A DNA stretch of 54,989 nt from Eubacteriaceae bacterium (GTDB taxonomy: Bacteria; Bacillota; Clostridia; Lachnospirales; Lachnospiraceae), in contig CAJTCR010000034.1 in the NCBI GenBank assembly GCA_910574915.1, positions 1-54,989 on the forward strand. Reading direction: 5' to 3'. The first letter of the stretch is position 1. Every line of letters begins with the position of its first letter. A model generated the notes under the pieces. The model was not told where the DNA came from. It ran no database searches and worked only from the letters and a program-made list of their open reading frames with translations. The translations under genes were made by a program, and so were the position numbers. This document shows, piece by piece, positions 1 to 7,240 of this stretch.

Positions 1-38
1 CAATCGATCAGTAAAATATCTTTTTTCTCTTTTTCCAT
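1..38 (-). CDS. 5' end of a truncated gene (N-terminal 12 residues)
   Basis: An ATG at 38..36 on the minus strand opens a frame that runs off the left edge of the window and reads MEKEKKDILLID. It is preceded by AGGAAA about nine bases upstream, a reasonable ribosome binding site. Too little protein is present to name a family. The start is supported only by the binding site and the open frame. Confidence 0.45.
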   Translation of the reverse strand, partial: MEKEKKDILLID

Positions 39-205
39 AATAATTATTTCCTTTCAGAGTTTGGAAATAATTATACACGAATGTGTAAAGATTGTCTTTG
101 ACTAAATTCAATATAACAGAAAATTTGAAACTTGGGAATACATAAAAGCTTGCGTTTACCGTGTCTGCTTACAGCAGCCAGATGCTGAAAAAGTGAATGG
201 TTTTT

Positions 206-304
206 TCATAACACAATCCCATTACGTGTATCTAAAACGGCATATCAATCACACAGATATCAAACCCAATCCCCTTGTCAGGACATTTCATAGATGCTTT
301 CCAT
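206..304 (-). pseudogene. Serine recombinase (resolvase-type) remnant
   Basis: A strong AAGGAGG site followed by ATG at 304 gives MESIYEMS and then a stop. In two shifted frames the next bases read GIGFDICVIDMP and LDTRNGIVL. The pattern V-I-D-M-P-x-L-D-T-R is typical of the catalytic domain of large serine recombinases. Only about 33 codons remain, with at least two frame changes, so this is a scar of a lost mobile element. The rest of 39..446 holds no gene I can support apart from the promoter at 405..427. Family call is from motif memory. Confidence 0.5.
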
Positions 305-404
305 GCTGTTCCTCCTTCGTAAATTCATTTTTACTTCTTATATCGCGTTGGATGATTCATAAAATTTACACGTTTTGTAAATCACTTTTTCAAAAAACAC
401 AGGA

Positions 405-427
405 ATCACAAAATTCTGTGTTATACT
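405..427 (+). promoter_or_regulatory. Promoter with box shared with the promoter at 2603
   Basis: ATCACAAA at 405..412 lies 17 bases before the start of a TATACT -10 box (422..427). The same arrangement, with the same spacing, precedes the secreted-protein gene at 2603..2625. No TTGACA-like -35 is visible; the ATCAC box sits where -35 contacts would be, as expected of a promoter that needs an activator. A second ATCAC lies upstream at 381. The response regulator at 447 is the obvious candidate activator, by inference. Confidence 0.5.
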
Positions 428-446
428 CAATACGGAGGTGTTAGCA

Positions 447-1133
447 ATGAATCCAAAACAAAGATCACATACAATTATGGTCGTAGAAGATGAGCCGGAT
501 ATCCAGGAACTGTTAGAAAATTTTTTACAGGAAGCCGGTTATACCGTTGCCACAGCAAGCGACGGAATGGAAGCACTGGCTCTGTTTTCGCAAAAGCAGT
601 TTGGCCTGATTCTGCTAGACATTCTGCTGCCAAAGATCGATGGCTTTTCGGTTTGCGAATGTATCCGCAGGCAGTCCCAGGTGCCAATTATTATGCTGAC
701 TGCACTAAGCGGTGAAGAAGAGCAGATCCGCGGACTGGATCTGCTTGTAGACGATTATATTACAAAACCGTTTTCCGTGCCTGTGTTAATCCGCAAAATC
801 GCTGCTGTTCTGCGGCGCAGTGCGCATTGTACGTCTGATACGCCGCAGGTAATTGCCTATCAGAACCTGCTGCTTGACTTAGACGGTTTTACTGCCGTGG
901 TAGACGGACAGACGTATGAGCTGACGCAGCGGGAATTTGAGATCCTGCGCGAGCTGCTCACGCACCAGGGGCGTGTGCTGACCAGGCAGAACCTGCTGGA
1001 TAAGCTGTGGAAATATGATTTTTTCGGTGATGAACGAGTCGTTGACACGCATATTAAAAACCTGCGCAAAAAACTTGGTATTGATTTTATCCATACAATC
1101 AGAGGGGCGGGATATAAAATTGACAAAATATAA
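447..1133 (+). CDS. OmpR/PhoB-family response regulator
   Basis: A 228-residue DNA-binding response regulator. The N-terminal receiver domain shows the acidic pair in VVEDEP, the phosphoacceptor aspartate in LLDILLPKIDGF, and the KPF lysine in DDYITKPF. The C-terminal winged helix ends with RVVDTHIKNLRKKL and IRGAGYKI, the usual OmpR recognition region. ATG 447 is chosen because GGAGG at 434..438 is eight bases upstream; the in-frame GTG at 438 overlaps that site. Its stop overlaps the start of the kinase downstream, so the two are translationally coupled. It probably regulates itself and the secreted protein at 2673 through the shared box. Confidence 0.93.
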   Translation: MNPKQRSHTIMVVEDEPDIQELLENFLQEAGYTVATASDGMEALALFSQKQFGLILLDILLPKIDGFSVCECIRRQSQVPIIMLTALSGEEEQIRGLDLLVDDYITKPFSVPVLIRKIAAVLRRSAHCTSDTPQVIAYQNLLLDLDGFTAVVDGQTYELTQREFEILRELLTHQGRVLTRQNLLDKLWKYDFFGDERVVDTHIKNLRKKLGIDFIHTIRGAGYKIDKI

Positions 1134-2580
1134 ATATCGGCTGGCAAACAGCCTGTTTGCAAAAGTATTTTTCCTGACGTTATTTCTGCTGTTTGGCACT
1201 AGCCTGCTTGTATACGGGATTCTTGCCATGCGAATGCCCAAGACGTATTCCAATCATCTCAATTCTGCTTTGGATAACCAGGCAAACAATCTGATCTCTG
1301 AACTAAAACAGGTGCCTTTCGAAAACAGCAGTGGCTTATTTTCACAGTTTCTCCAAAATCCAGCCGTCAGCAATGCAGAACTGTATACAGAAGACGGCAC
1401 ATGGATACCACTGCCAAATGTTGCGGAATACTATGTAGGTGAAGACAATCTGGTACAGGAGCAGCCTAATATATGCATAGCCGCAGAAGATACTTCGGAC
1501 AGCGGCACGGTTTTCACAGGCAGCTATCCCTTTTCCTTTGCAGGTGACAGTTCCCGGTATGTGCTGACCGTCTACGGCACGGCGGAACAGGTTGCCCAAC
1601 TGAAACAGGCTTTTGTACGTATCCTGCCGGAACTTCTTTTGCTGTGCATCGCCGCAGCGCTTATGGCATCGCTTTTTTATGCACATATTATTACAAAACC
1701 GGTATTAAACCTTTGCCGTATTTCTCAAAAAATGTCCCGCTTGCAATTCGACTGGCAGCCTGCGCATACCCGCGGCGACGAGCTTGGTATTTTGGAACAA
1801 AGCCTGCATCACCTGTCCCGGCGCCTTGACGATGCGCTGACGAGCTTGCAGAAAGCCAACCACAAGCTTGCCGCAGATATCGAACATGAAAAAGCACTGG
1901 AACAGGCACGGACAGACTTTTTTTCCGCGGTTTCGCATGAGCTGAAAACTCCTGTCACTGTAATCAAAGGACAGTTGGAAGGAATGCTGTTTGACATCGG
2001 CGCCTATCAAAACCACAAAAAATATTTGGCAAAATCATTGGAAACCGCAAATACGCTGGAACATATGGTGCAGGAAATCGTAACGGTCTCACGGCTGGAA
2101 ACCGAGCAAGCCTTTCCTATGCAGTATTTTGACTGTGTGCCTTTGATTCGCAGTTACCTGAATACGACCGAAGACCTGATCATAGACAAGCGTCTGCGTT
2201 TGTGCTGTAATCTTGCGCCTGCCGCATATATTCACGGCAACAAGCTGCTGCTGGAAAAGGTATTTTCAAACCTGATCGGCAATGCCGTCAAATATGCGCC
2301 GCAGGAAGCGGAAATAAACATTCTCCTGACTACGGAACAAGGCACGGTTCAATTTTGCATTGAAAACAGCAATACCCATATCCCAAACGACTGCCTGCCA
2401 AAGCTGTTCGATGCCTTTTACCGTGTCGAACAGTCCAGAAACAGAAAAACCGGCGGCAGCGGGCTTGGGCTTTACCTCGTCCAAAAAATACTGGCGCAGT
2501 ATGGAAGCTGCTGCACCGTTTGCAATACACCGACCGGGGTACGGTTTTCCTTTTCGCTTTCGCCGTCCATCTTCACATAA
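1120..2580 (+). CDS. Sensor histidine kinase (HAMP-HisKA-HATPase)
   Basis: A 486-residue membrane kinase, partner of the regulator at 447. A first membrane helix lies near residues 15-35, an extracellular sensor of about 140 residues follows, then a second helix (LPELLLLCIAAALMASLFYA) and a HAMP linker. The phosphorylated histidine is in SHELKTPVTVIKG; the ATP domain shows the N box (NLIGNAVKYA) and a G box (SGLGLYLV). The frame stays open further upstream, inside the regulator gene, but a TTG at 1120 within the regulator's last codons, with GAGGGG upstream, gives a normal kinase N-terminus and is preferred. The signal sensed cannot be told from sequence. Confidence 0.88.
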   Translation: MTKYKYRLANSLFAKVFFLTLFLLFGTSLLVYGILAMRMPKTYSNHLNSALDNQANNLISELKQVPFENSSGLFSQFLQNPAVSNAELYTEDGTWIPLPNVAEYYVGEDNLVQEQPNICIAAEDTSDSGTVFTGSYPFSFAGDSSRYVLTVYGTAEQVAQLKQAFVRILPELLLLCIAAALMASLFYAHIITKPVLNLCRISQKMSRLQFDWQPAHTRGDELGILEQSLHHLSRRLDDALTSLQKANHKLAADIEHEKALEQARTDFFSAVSHELKTPVTVIKGQLEGMLFDIGAYQNHKKYLAKSLETANTLEHMVQEIVTVSRLETEQAFPMQYFDCVPLIRSYLNTTEDLIIDKRLRLCCNLAPAAYIHGNKLLLEKVFSNLIGNAVKYAPQEAEINILLTTEQGTVQFCIENSNTHIPNDCLPKLFDAFYRVEQSRNRKTGGSGLGLYLVQKILAQYGSCCTVCNTPTGVRFSFSLSPSIFT

Positions 2581-2602
2581 ATCACAAAGAAACCTCAACT
2601 GT

Positions 2603-2625
2603 ATCACAAATGGTTTTGTTATACT
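2603..2625 (+). promoter_or_regulatory. Promoter of the secreted-protein gene
   Basis: ATCACAAA at 2603 and TATACT at 2620..2625 repeat the box and 17-base spacing seen at 405..427. Here a second ATCACAAA lies 22 bases upstream at 2581, so the site may be a direct repeat bound by the OmpR-type regulator encoded at 447. The repetition of the unit is visible; the regulatory link is inferred. Confidence 0.5.
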
Positions 2626-2672
2626 CAGTTTCGTAATAAATAAACTGCTTTGACAAGAAAGGATGGATTCTT

Positions 2673-3539
2673 ATGAAAAACGCAAAAAAACAGATTACTT
2701 TGGCACTCTTTGGAACAATGTTCGCCGGATGCCTTACCTGGAGCGCCGTCTCCTTCACAGCCAGAAATCCTGCCGCCGCAGCCGATAAACGCAGCCTCTC
2801 ACAAGAAGCCTCTCCAAAACAACTGCAAGGGCCTGCCGACGAGGCTGGAGAATTATCCCCATCCCAGGTTGCTTATGCCTGCGAAACGACTGACGAAACT
2901 GATACGGCATCCTGGAAAGAACGTTTTAAGATCTATGAGCCATTTGGCATCACATACGACGCCGAAAAGGACGAACTGCGCTACCACGGCAAATTGGTGC
3001 GCTGCTTTGAAGACTATTATCCGCTTGATGCTACCGGAAACCTTGCAGCAGGCACAGATTTTTTCCAGGAAAACGGCGTAACGGACATATATGCTGTGCG
3101 TGATCTTACGAATATTACGGTAAATCGCGACGGCTCCTATGATCCGAGCGGCATACTGACCGGGCTCAGAGAAGCCTCCAAAGAAGAATATGCTTCCCGT
3201 GACATCGATACATTCAAAAACCCTCCGACTGCCGAGGCTGTCTGTGAAGGCGAGCTGACCGCTGAGGAAATTACGGAACTTGCGGCAGAATATAAGCCAT
3301 TTGGCGTAACCTATGATCCTGCCGCTGACAAATGGTATTTTCACGGCGAGCCAGTCCGCCGCTTTGAAGATATTCTGCTTTCAAACGGAGAAGCCCCTGG
3401 CGGCGGTAATTTCAGCGGTTCCCTGCGGTCAACGTATGATGAAGATGGAACGGTAGATATTTATACTGAACGGGACTTTACGAGATTAAATAAAGACGGG
3501 AACGGGACATTAGTTAATGTGAAAAAGCAAGGCAAATAA
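2673..3539 (+). CDS. Secreted two-repeat protein of unknown function
   Basis: A 288-residue exported protein. The N-terminus has lysines, a hydrophobic stretch (ITLALFGTMFAGCLTWSAV) and an alanine-rich cleavage-like region, so it is a signal peptide or anchor. The mature part carries two copies of one module: YEPFGITYDAEKDELRYHGK-LVRCFED near residues 90-115 and YKPFGVTYDPAADKWYFHGE-PVRRFED near 209-234. Each is followed by a segment ending D-I-Y-x-x-R-D. Similar FGxTYD...GxxVRxFED units occur, as I recall, in C-terminal parts of some BlaR1/M56 proteins, but no enzymatic residues are evident. Start chosen by AAAGGATGG upstream. It shares a promoter box with the two-component genes before it, so it is probably their output. 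Confidence 0.75.
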   Translation: MKNAKKQITLALFGTMFAGCLTWSAVSFTARNPAAAADKRSLSQEASPKQLQGPADEAGELSPSQVAYACETTDETDTASWKERFKIYEPFGITYDAEKDELRYHGKLVRCFEDYYPLDATGNLAAGTDFFQENGVTDIYAVRDLTNITVNRDGSYDPSGILTGLREASKEEYASRDIDTFKNPPTAEAVCEGELTAEEITELAAEYKPFGVTYDPAADKWYFHGEPVRRFEDILLSNGEAPGGGNFSGSLRSTYDEDGTVDIYTERDFTRLNKDGNGTLVNVKKQGK

Positions 3540-3576
3540 ATAAATTTTCTATCTCATATCAATCTCACGGAAAAAA

Positions 3577-3611
3577 GACTGGAAAATCCTATCAAATTAG
3601 GCTTTCCAGTC
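3577..3611 (-). terminator. Rho-independent terminator of the PIN operon
   Basis: GACTGGAAA and TTTCCAGTC form a perfect nine-pair outer stem with an inner CCTA/TAGG stem. On the minus strand the hairpin is followed by six T residues. It lies about 85 bases after the stop of the PIN-like gene. On the plus strand there is no T run, so it serves the minus-strand operon. Confidence 0.8.
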
Positions 3612-3694
3612 CAAAATCCGCTGCTAAACTCGATTTATATGTATCAATGTCTGCCATTTTTGTTGTCGTAAAATGAACAGAATTTACAACGATT

Positions 3695-4450
3695 TCACTT
3701 CTTCCACGAATAATCTGGTACTACCAATTCTACTCCAACAGATTTACAAATTGGTGAAAAATCCTTCTGATTGCTGCTGCATACTCCTGTGGTTCCTTCG
3801 CAATGTACTGTTTCCAATGTGATAATCACATCCCCTAATTTCATACAGTTCCTTCCTCTGTACATTGTCTCATCCTCTGCCGCTTTATTCAATATTTCTA
3901 ATATTTTATGATCCACGAGGCGCTTTGTTATCATCTGATCTATCTGTTGATCCGACTGCTGCCATAATTTACAAACTTCACATATTTTTTTATCTTTTGT
4001 ACAATGCACGCTGGACATATAGGGAATTCCATCTTCATATCTGACCTGTTTTTGCGCCCGTGCACATTTTGTTTGGTTCAACAGCAGTTCGATGTCCATC
4101 ATAAATTCATCCTGAATCAAATCTATATACAAGTAAAATGTATCTTCGATCTCGTCCACCTTATAGTTACACATTTCAAGTATATTCGCATATAATTTTG
4201 CTACCCTCGCCTGACTCCTCCCAAATACCCTTTCACTAATACGCTTACCAGTTTCCCCTATATCCTTGTCAAGCAAAAATAGTCCAAACAGAGTCACAAG
4301 ATCATTTACAATATTCGAATAAAATTCACCTTTTACATACGTAGAGCAAAACAGTCGATGATCCTGCAAAATTGCTGCAACTGCATTTTTACGCTCCTTT
4401 GAACCTGTAATGCGGTCAATTTGTATTGTTGTATCTAACAATAAATTCAA
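3695..4450 (-). CDS. PIN-domain-like nuclease, third gene of an unknown operon
   Basis: A 251-residue protein. It opens with NLLLDTTIQIDRI, matching the first strand and first catalytic aspartate of PIN domains, and ends with CSSNQKDFSPICKSVGVELV, matching the last acidic position and final strand (N-x-x-D-F-x-x-I). Acidic residues in the middle (YIDLIQDEFMMDIE) could complete the metal site. At 251 residues it is nearly twice a VapC toxin, and it has a cysteine-rich middle (CTKDKKICEVCKLW). The start is TTG at 4450 with GGGAG upstream, three bases after the preceding stop, so it is translationally coupled to it. Likely an RNase, by family inference; the substrate is unknown, and the neighbouring tRNA-like RNA suggests tRNA or a tRNA mimic. 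Confidence 0.65.
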   Translation of the reverse strand: MNLLLDTTIQIDRITGSKERKNAVAAILQDHRLFCSTYVKGEFYSNIVNDLVTLFGLFLLDKDIGETGKRISERVFGRSQARVAKLYANILEMCNYKVDEIEDTFYLYIDLIQDEFMMDIELLLNQTKCARAQKQVRYEDGIPYMSSVHCTKDKKICEVCKLWQQSDQQIDQMITKRLVDHKILEILNKAAEDETMYRGRNCMKLGDVIITLETVHCEGTTGVCSSNQKDFSPICKSVGVELVVPDYSWKK

Positions 4451-4453
4451 CTT

Positions 4454-5050
4454 TTACTCCCATGCTGGCATTGTTGCCAACCCCTTCTTTCGTAGTTTTC
4501 TGTTTAATTGCAACAAATCTTCTTTTTGGATATTATTCGCTATTATCAAAGAAAATCCTTCTTTTAACAGTGCGATCTGTTCTCTGGAAAATATTTCTTC
4601 TGAGGCGTTCAAACGTATTACATTTCTAAGCAGTGTGCTTATTTTATTTCTGATATCATCCGCCTGTATAACATCTGTTTTCTTAAGCTTCTCAATCTTG
4701 CCTACCATAACTGCCGCATACTGAATCTGGATTTTTATATCATCAGCTTCTTCCCATTCTGTCAGTATTTCCAATGCACGTTCCACGATCTTTTTACAGC
4801 TTTGCCAAGGACTATTGGATATTTCTTCCGTTTTCTTCGGTGCCTGTTCTCTTTTCTGTCTTGCTTCAAATGTCAAGTATAAGTTATGAGACTTCTTATT
4901 TTGCCCTGACTTTTCCAGTCTGTTCTCAATATCAGCAACTTGCTGCTCCAAGCGGTCTATCTTTTGTATCATAACATCTTTAAAGACATACTCTGTAAAC
5001 GCCGCTCCAAACAGGTTTGTCTGCAAAAAATCCATCTGATTTTCAGCCAT
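4454..5050 (-). CDS. Unknown coiled-coil protein, second gene of the PIN operon
   Basis: A 198-residue, mostly helical protein I do not recognise. Residues 1-25 are hydrophobic/aromatic (MDFLQTNLFGAAFTEYVFKD); then comes a short coiled coil (IQKIDRLEQQVADIENRLEK), a basic linker, and a helical C-terminal half ending RKLRKKGLATMPAWE. No catalytic motif is visible. Start at ATG 5050 is supported by AGGAG and by a TAATG overlap with the stop of the gene before it. A longer frame begins at 5095 but ignores that overlap. It may bridge the first gene and the nuclease, or act as its inhibitor; this is inference from order alone. Confidence 0.7.
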   Translation of the reverse strand: MAENQMDFLQTNLFGAAFTEYVFKDVMIQKIDRLEQQVADIENRLEKSGQNKKSHNLYLTFEARQKREQAPKKTEEISNSPWQSCKKIVERALEILTEWEEADDIKIQIQYAAVMVGKIEKLKKTDVIQADDIRNKISTLLRNVIRLNASEEIFSREQIALLKEGFSLIIANNIQKEDLLQLNRKLRKKGLATMPAWE

Positions 5051-5703
5051 TATGATTCTCCTTTTATCTTTTGCTTCATTTCCTCCAACATACAAATCAT
5101 AAGATCTATATCTTCTTCATCACAAATAAATGTGATCGATTCTCCCTGTTCATATTGAGCAAATAGTTTCTCTATCCCTTGTGGAACATCTCGTAAATCT
5201 TTTTTACATACCATATCAATAAGTGCGAAACTCGTTTTCCTCTGATACGGCAAATTATAAGAACAAATGTTATATTTAAAATCAGACAGTTTCGCATTTA
5301 CAGCATTTTGTTTTAAATAGTATCGGTCAACAAAGCGTTCTGAATCAAATGCATCCTTTACAAATTCCAATTTATTACTAATATTCTTTACCAGTGCTTT
5401 CTCTTCTTCTTCACTTATATTTATGTCCTTGCTTTTTTTTAATGTCAGCAGGATCTCTTCTTCATCTACTTCTCTACCTGCTATATTGCATTCCAAATAC
5501 CAACGCAGTAAATACACAATTTCATCATATATAATCGTTTCCACCTCTGGTTCCAAATACGTATTGTCTGTCAGAACCAGCGAAAACGCACTTAAAAATC
5601 CTACCGAAAAAAATGCCTGTTCCAATTTTACCAGCTCTTTTAAAGTATCTACCGCTTTGATAAAATCCTCCCATTCACTGCTGTATCTAAAATTTTTAAT
5701 CAT
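5050..5703 (-). CDS. Unknown helical protein, first gene of the PIN operon
   Basis: A 217-residue acidic, helical protein with no family I recognise. Notable stretches are LVKLEQAFFSVGFLSAFSLV, an acidic run (REVDEEEILLTLKKSKDINI), and a C-terminus ITFICDEEDIDLMICMLEEM. The chosen start ATG 5703 has GAGAGG eight bases upstream. An in-frame ATG at 5760 lies against a GGGAGGG run, and the open frame continues up to 5898 through the RNA gene, so the start is not certain. It is the promoter-proximal gene of three and lies about 100 bases downstream of the terminator of the tRNA-like RNA, an RNA-terminator-protein order like that of type III toxin-antitoxin loci. Confidence 0.65.
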   Translation of the reverse strand: MIKNFRYSSEWEDFIKAVDTLKELVKLEQAFFSVGFLSAFSLVLTDNTYLEPEVETIIYDEIVYLLRWYLECNIAGREVDEEEILLTLKKSKDINISEEEEKALVKNISNKLEFVKDAFDSERFVDRYYLKQNAVNAKLSDFKYNICSYNLPYQRKTSFALIDMVCKKDLRDVPQGIEKLFAQYEQGESITFICDEEDIDLMICMLEEMKQKIKGES

Positions 5704-5799
5704 ATTTAGCCTCTCTTTTTCATCAAAAACCCATTTTACAGATAAAACAGGAATCCCCATTCCCTCCCTCACCTGACAGTCGATACGTGGTAGTAACGA

Positions 5800-5838
5800 T
5801 AAAAAATAAAAATGCGCATGTTTGCTTGCAGGACATGC
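5800..5838 (-). terminator. Terminator after the tRNA-like RNA
   Basis: On the minus strand GCATGT pairs with ACATGC across an 11-base loop, then GCA and a TTTTTATTTTTT tract follow. It ends the tRNA-like RNA or the transcript of the DIP1984-family gene. Its position just before the three-gene operon means leaky readthrough could set the ratio of RNA to protein, as in ToxIN-type loci. Confidence 0.65.
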
Positions 5839-5840
5839 AT

Positions 5841-5899
5841 TGTGCAGTTGGGAGTCGAACCCAGAGGCTGTCCACGCCCCTGCCCATAAGTACGGCACA
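5841..5899 (-). ncRNA. Candidate tRNA-like small RNA lacking a D arm
   Basis: Read on the minus strand, 59 bases fold into most of a tRNA. TGTGC at the 5' side pairs with GCACA at the 3' side (acceptor-like). GGGGC/GCCTC form a five-pair stem closing the seven-base loop GTGGACA, with U33 in place and GGA at the anticodon position. A TGGG/CCCA stem closes TTCGACT, a textbook T loop. Only 12 bases stand where the D arm should be, and there is no variable loop. A terminator follows at once. Upstream, on the same strand, another stem (TCTC GGCGGCA GAGA) may extend the RNA. Not a normal tRNA: no complete D arm, one mismatch in the acceptor, no CCA. Pairings are read directly; being an RNA gene is inferred. 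Confidence 0.5.
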
Positions 5900-5954
5900 C
5901 TCTCTGCCGCCGAGATGCATCCACTCTGTCAGATTACCATACTACATACACGCT

Positions 5955-6413
5955 TTAAAATTCCAGCAGCTCTGTCGTCCAGTTCAGTTCCTGGATCCAT
6001 TCGTCTGTCTCGCGCAGCTCTTTTGCCAAAAGATCAAGCTTTTTTCGAATCTCCGCTACCGGAACCGTACTTTTGATTTTGATTTCCGAATGTGACAAAC
6101 GGCTGACCTTATCGCTTGCATGGTCGAGAAATTCCCGTATCACTTCCATTTTTCTTTTCAGGCAGTCACGGTGTGCCAAAAGCTCCGTAATCGTCTTTCC
6201 GCTCCGCTCTGTCCGGCTGTTCGTCAGGTTAATTTTTACCATCAGTTCTTCCAAGCGGCTGACCGTACGCTCCAGCTCCTCCAGCAATTCTGCTGGCTGT
6301 TCTGCCGGCTCGTCCCCTTCCTGTACCTTTGCATTGCAATCCAACCGTATTTTAATTTCCGACAGTCTAGCCTGCAAGTCTGCCCTTTCCGTTAATGCTG
6401 ACGCTAATCTCAT
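5955..6413 (-). CDS. DIP1984 family protein
   Basis: A 152-residue soluble helical protein. The sequence MRLASALTERADLQARLSEI, then VQEGDEPAE, INLTNSRTE, ITELLAHRD, SEIKIKSTV and a C-terminal NWTTELLEF match what I recall of the DIP1984 family, which has no established biochemical function. A longer frame begins at 6482 inside the preceding gene. ATG 6413 is preferred because AAGGAG lies nine bases upstream and family members start at MKLAEAL-like residues. It follows the EFR1-type gene by 31 bases and precedes the tRNA-like RNA by about 55 bases, so the RNA could come from the 3' end of its transcript. Its helical, coiled form would suit an RNA or protein scaffold, but that is speculation. 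Confidence 0.82.
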   Translation of the reverse strand: MRLASALTERADLQARLSEIKIRLDCNAKVQEGDEPAEQPAELLEELERTVSRLEELMVKINLTNSRTERSGKTITELLAHRDCLKRKMEVIREFLDHASDKVSRLSHSEIKIKSTVPVAEIRKKLDLLAKELRETDEWIQELNWTTELLEF

Positions 6414-6444
6414 CTGATCCAACTCCTTTTTCTGCTGCTGACGC

Positions 6445-7218
6445 TTATAAATATTTTTCGATTGTACCTTGCTGGACGACACGCTTTCCTAATAATGTCA
6501 ATGCCTGTTTCGGGCAGTTTTGAACGCAGCGGTAACACATCGTACACCTGCCAGATGCCGCTGCCTTGCCCTGCACCAGTTTCAGATTATTCATCGGGCA
6601 AAGAATCGTACACGTTCCGCATCCGACACATGCCGCGGTATCTACTTTCAGCTTATCCGAATAATGATTTACTTTTTGGCAAAACCAAAGCCTCTGCCCG
6701 AAAAATCCAGCAAAACGGCACGTCCATCCCATCCCGTCCTTCGGCGGCAGCCCTGCCTGCAACGCCTTTGCAGCTCTCTTTGCTTTTCTTGCTGCACGCA
6801 TTACCAGCATTTTATTTTCTGTGATTGTCCTCTTTAGTATTTTTTCATCTGCAATACTGTCCGGCATTTTAACATGCAACCCTCCTGTAATATTTGCTCC
6901 ATATTTTTTCAGCATTCTGCCAAGAATCCCCGCGCCGTCACCACTGAACAGCCCCATCGTGGCAATAATAAAAATCTTTTTCCGCTTCCACAGCTTTGCA
7001 TGGCGGGCAATAAAATCCTGGACGATTTTAGGCACATTGCTAAACTGCACCGGATAGCTGAATACGATTTCCTCATTTTTTCTGATTGCCTCCGTTACCT
7101 TTGGCTCCTCAATCGTATAGAATTGCGAACGGGCTTTTTTTCCCTGATCGTAACTGCGCAGAAATACATCCAGTATATATTTCGAGTTGCCCGTACCGCT
7201 AAAGTAAATGCCTATCAT
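6445..7218 (-). CDS. EFR1-type flavodoxin/ferredoxin fusion protein
   Basis: A 257-residue cytosolic electron-transfer protein. The N-terminus MIGIYFSGTGNSKYIL is the phosphate-binding loop of flavodoxin-like FMN domains, with FSYPVQFSNVPKIVQDFI following. The C-terminal 70 residues hold two four-cysteine clusters, CVGCGTCTILCP and CTMCYRCVQNCP, for two [4Fe-4S] centres. This order is that of the EFR1 family found across gut Clostridia; the electron partner is not known. GAAAGGAAAGAGG upstream supports ATG 7218. It is the first gene of the EFR1-DIP1984 pair. Confidence 0.88.
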   Translation of the reverse strand: MIGIYFSGTGNSKYILDVFLRSYDQGKKARSQFYTIEEPKVTEAIRKNEEIVFSYPVQFSNVPKIVQDFIARHAKLWKRKKIFIIATMGLFSGDGAGILGRMLKKYGANITGGLHVKMPDSIADEKILKRTITENKMLVMRAARKAKRAAKALQAGLPPKDGMGWTCRFAGFFGQRLWFCQKVNHYSDKLKVDTAACVGCGTCTILCPMNNLKLVQGKAAASGRCTMCYRCVQNCPKQALTLLGKRVVQQGTIEKYL

Positions 7219-7240
7219 CCATCAAACCTCTTTCCTTTCA

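Noticed and set aside
193..444. An 83-codon plus-strand frame before the first regulator
   Set aside because: It runs through the recombinase scar and promoter on the wrong strand, with low-complexity content and no ribosome site.
5707..5898. An N-terminal extension of the first PIN-operon gene up to 5898
   Set aside because: It translates the tRNA-like RNA and its terminator; the start at 5703 has a ribosome site and a plausible N-terminus.
5841..5899. A normal serine tRNA (anticodon GGA)
   Set aside because: The D arm and variable loop are missing, the acceptor has a mismatch, and it is far from serine tRNA sequence. Kept only as a tRNA-like RNA.
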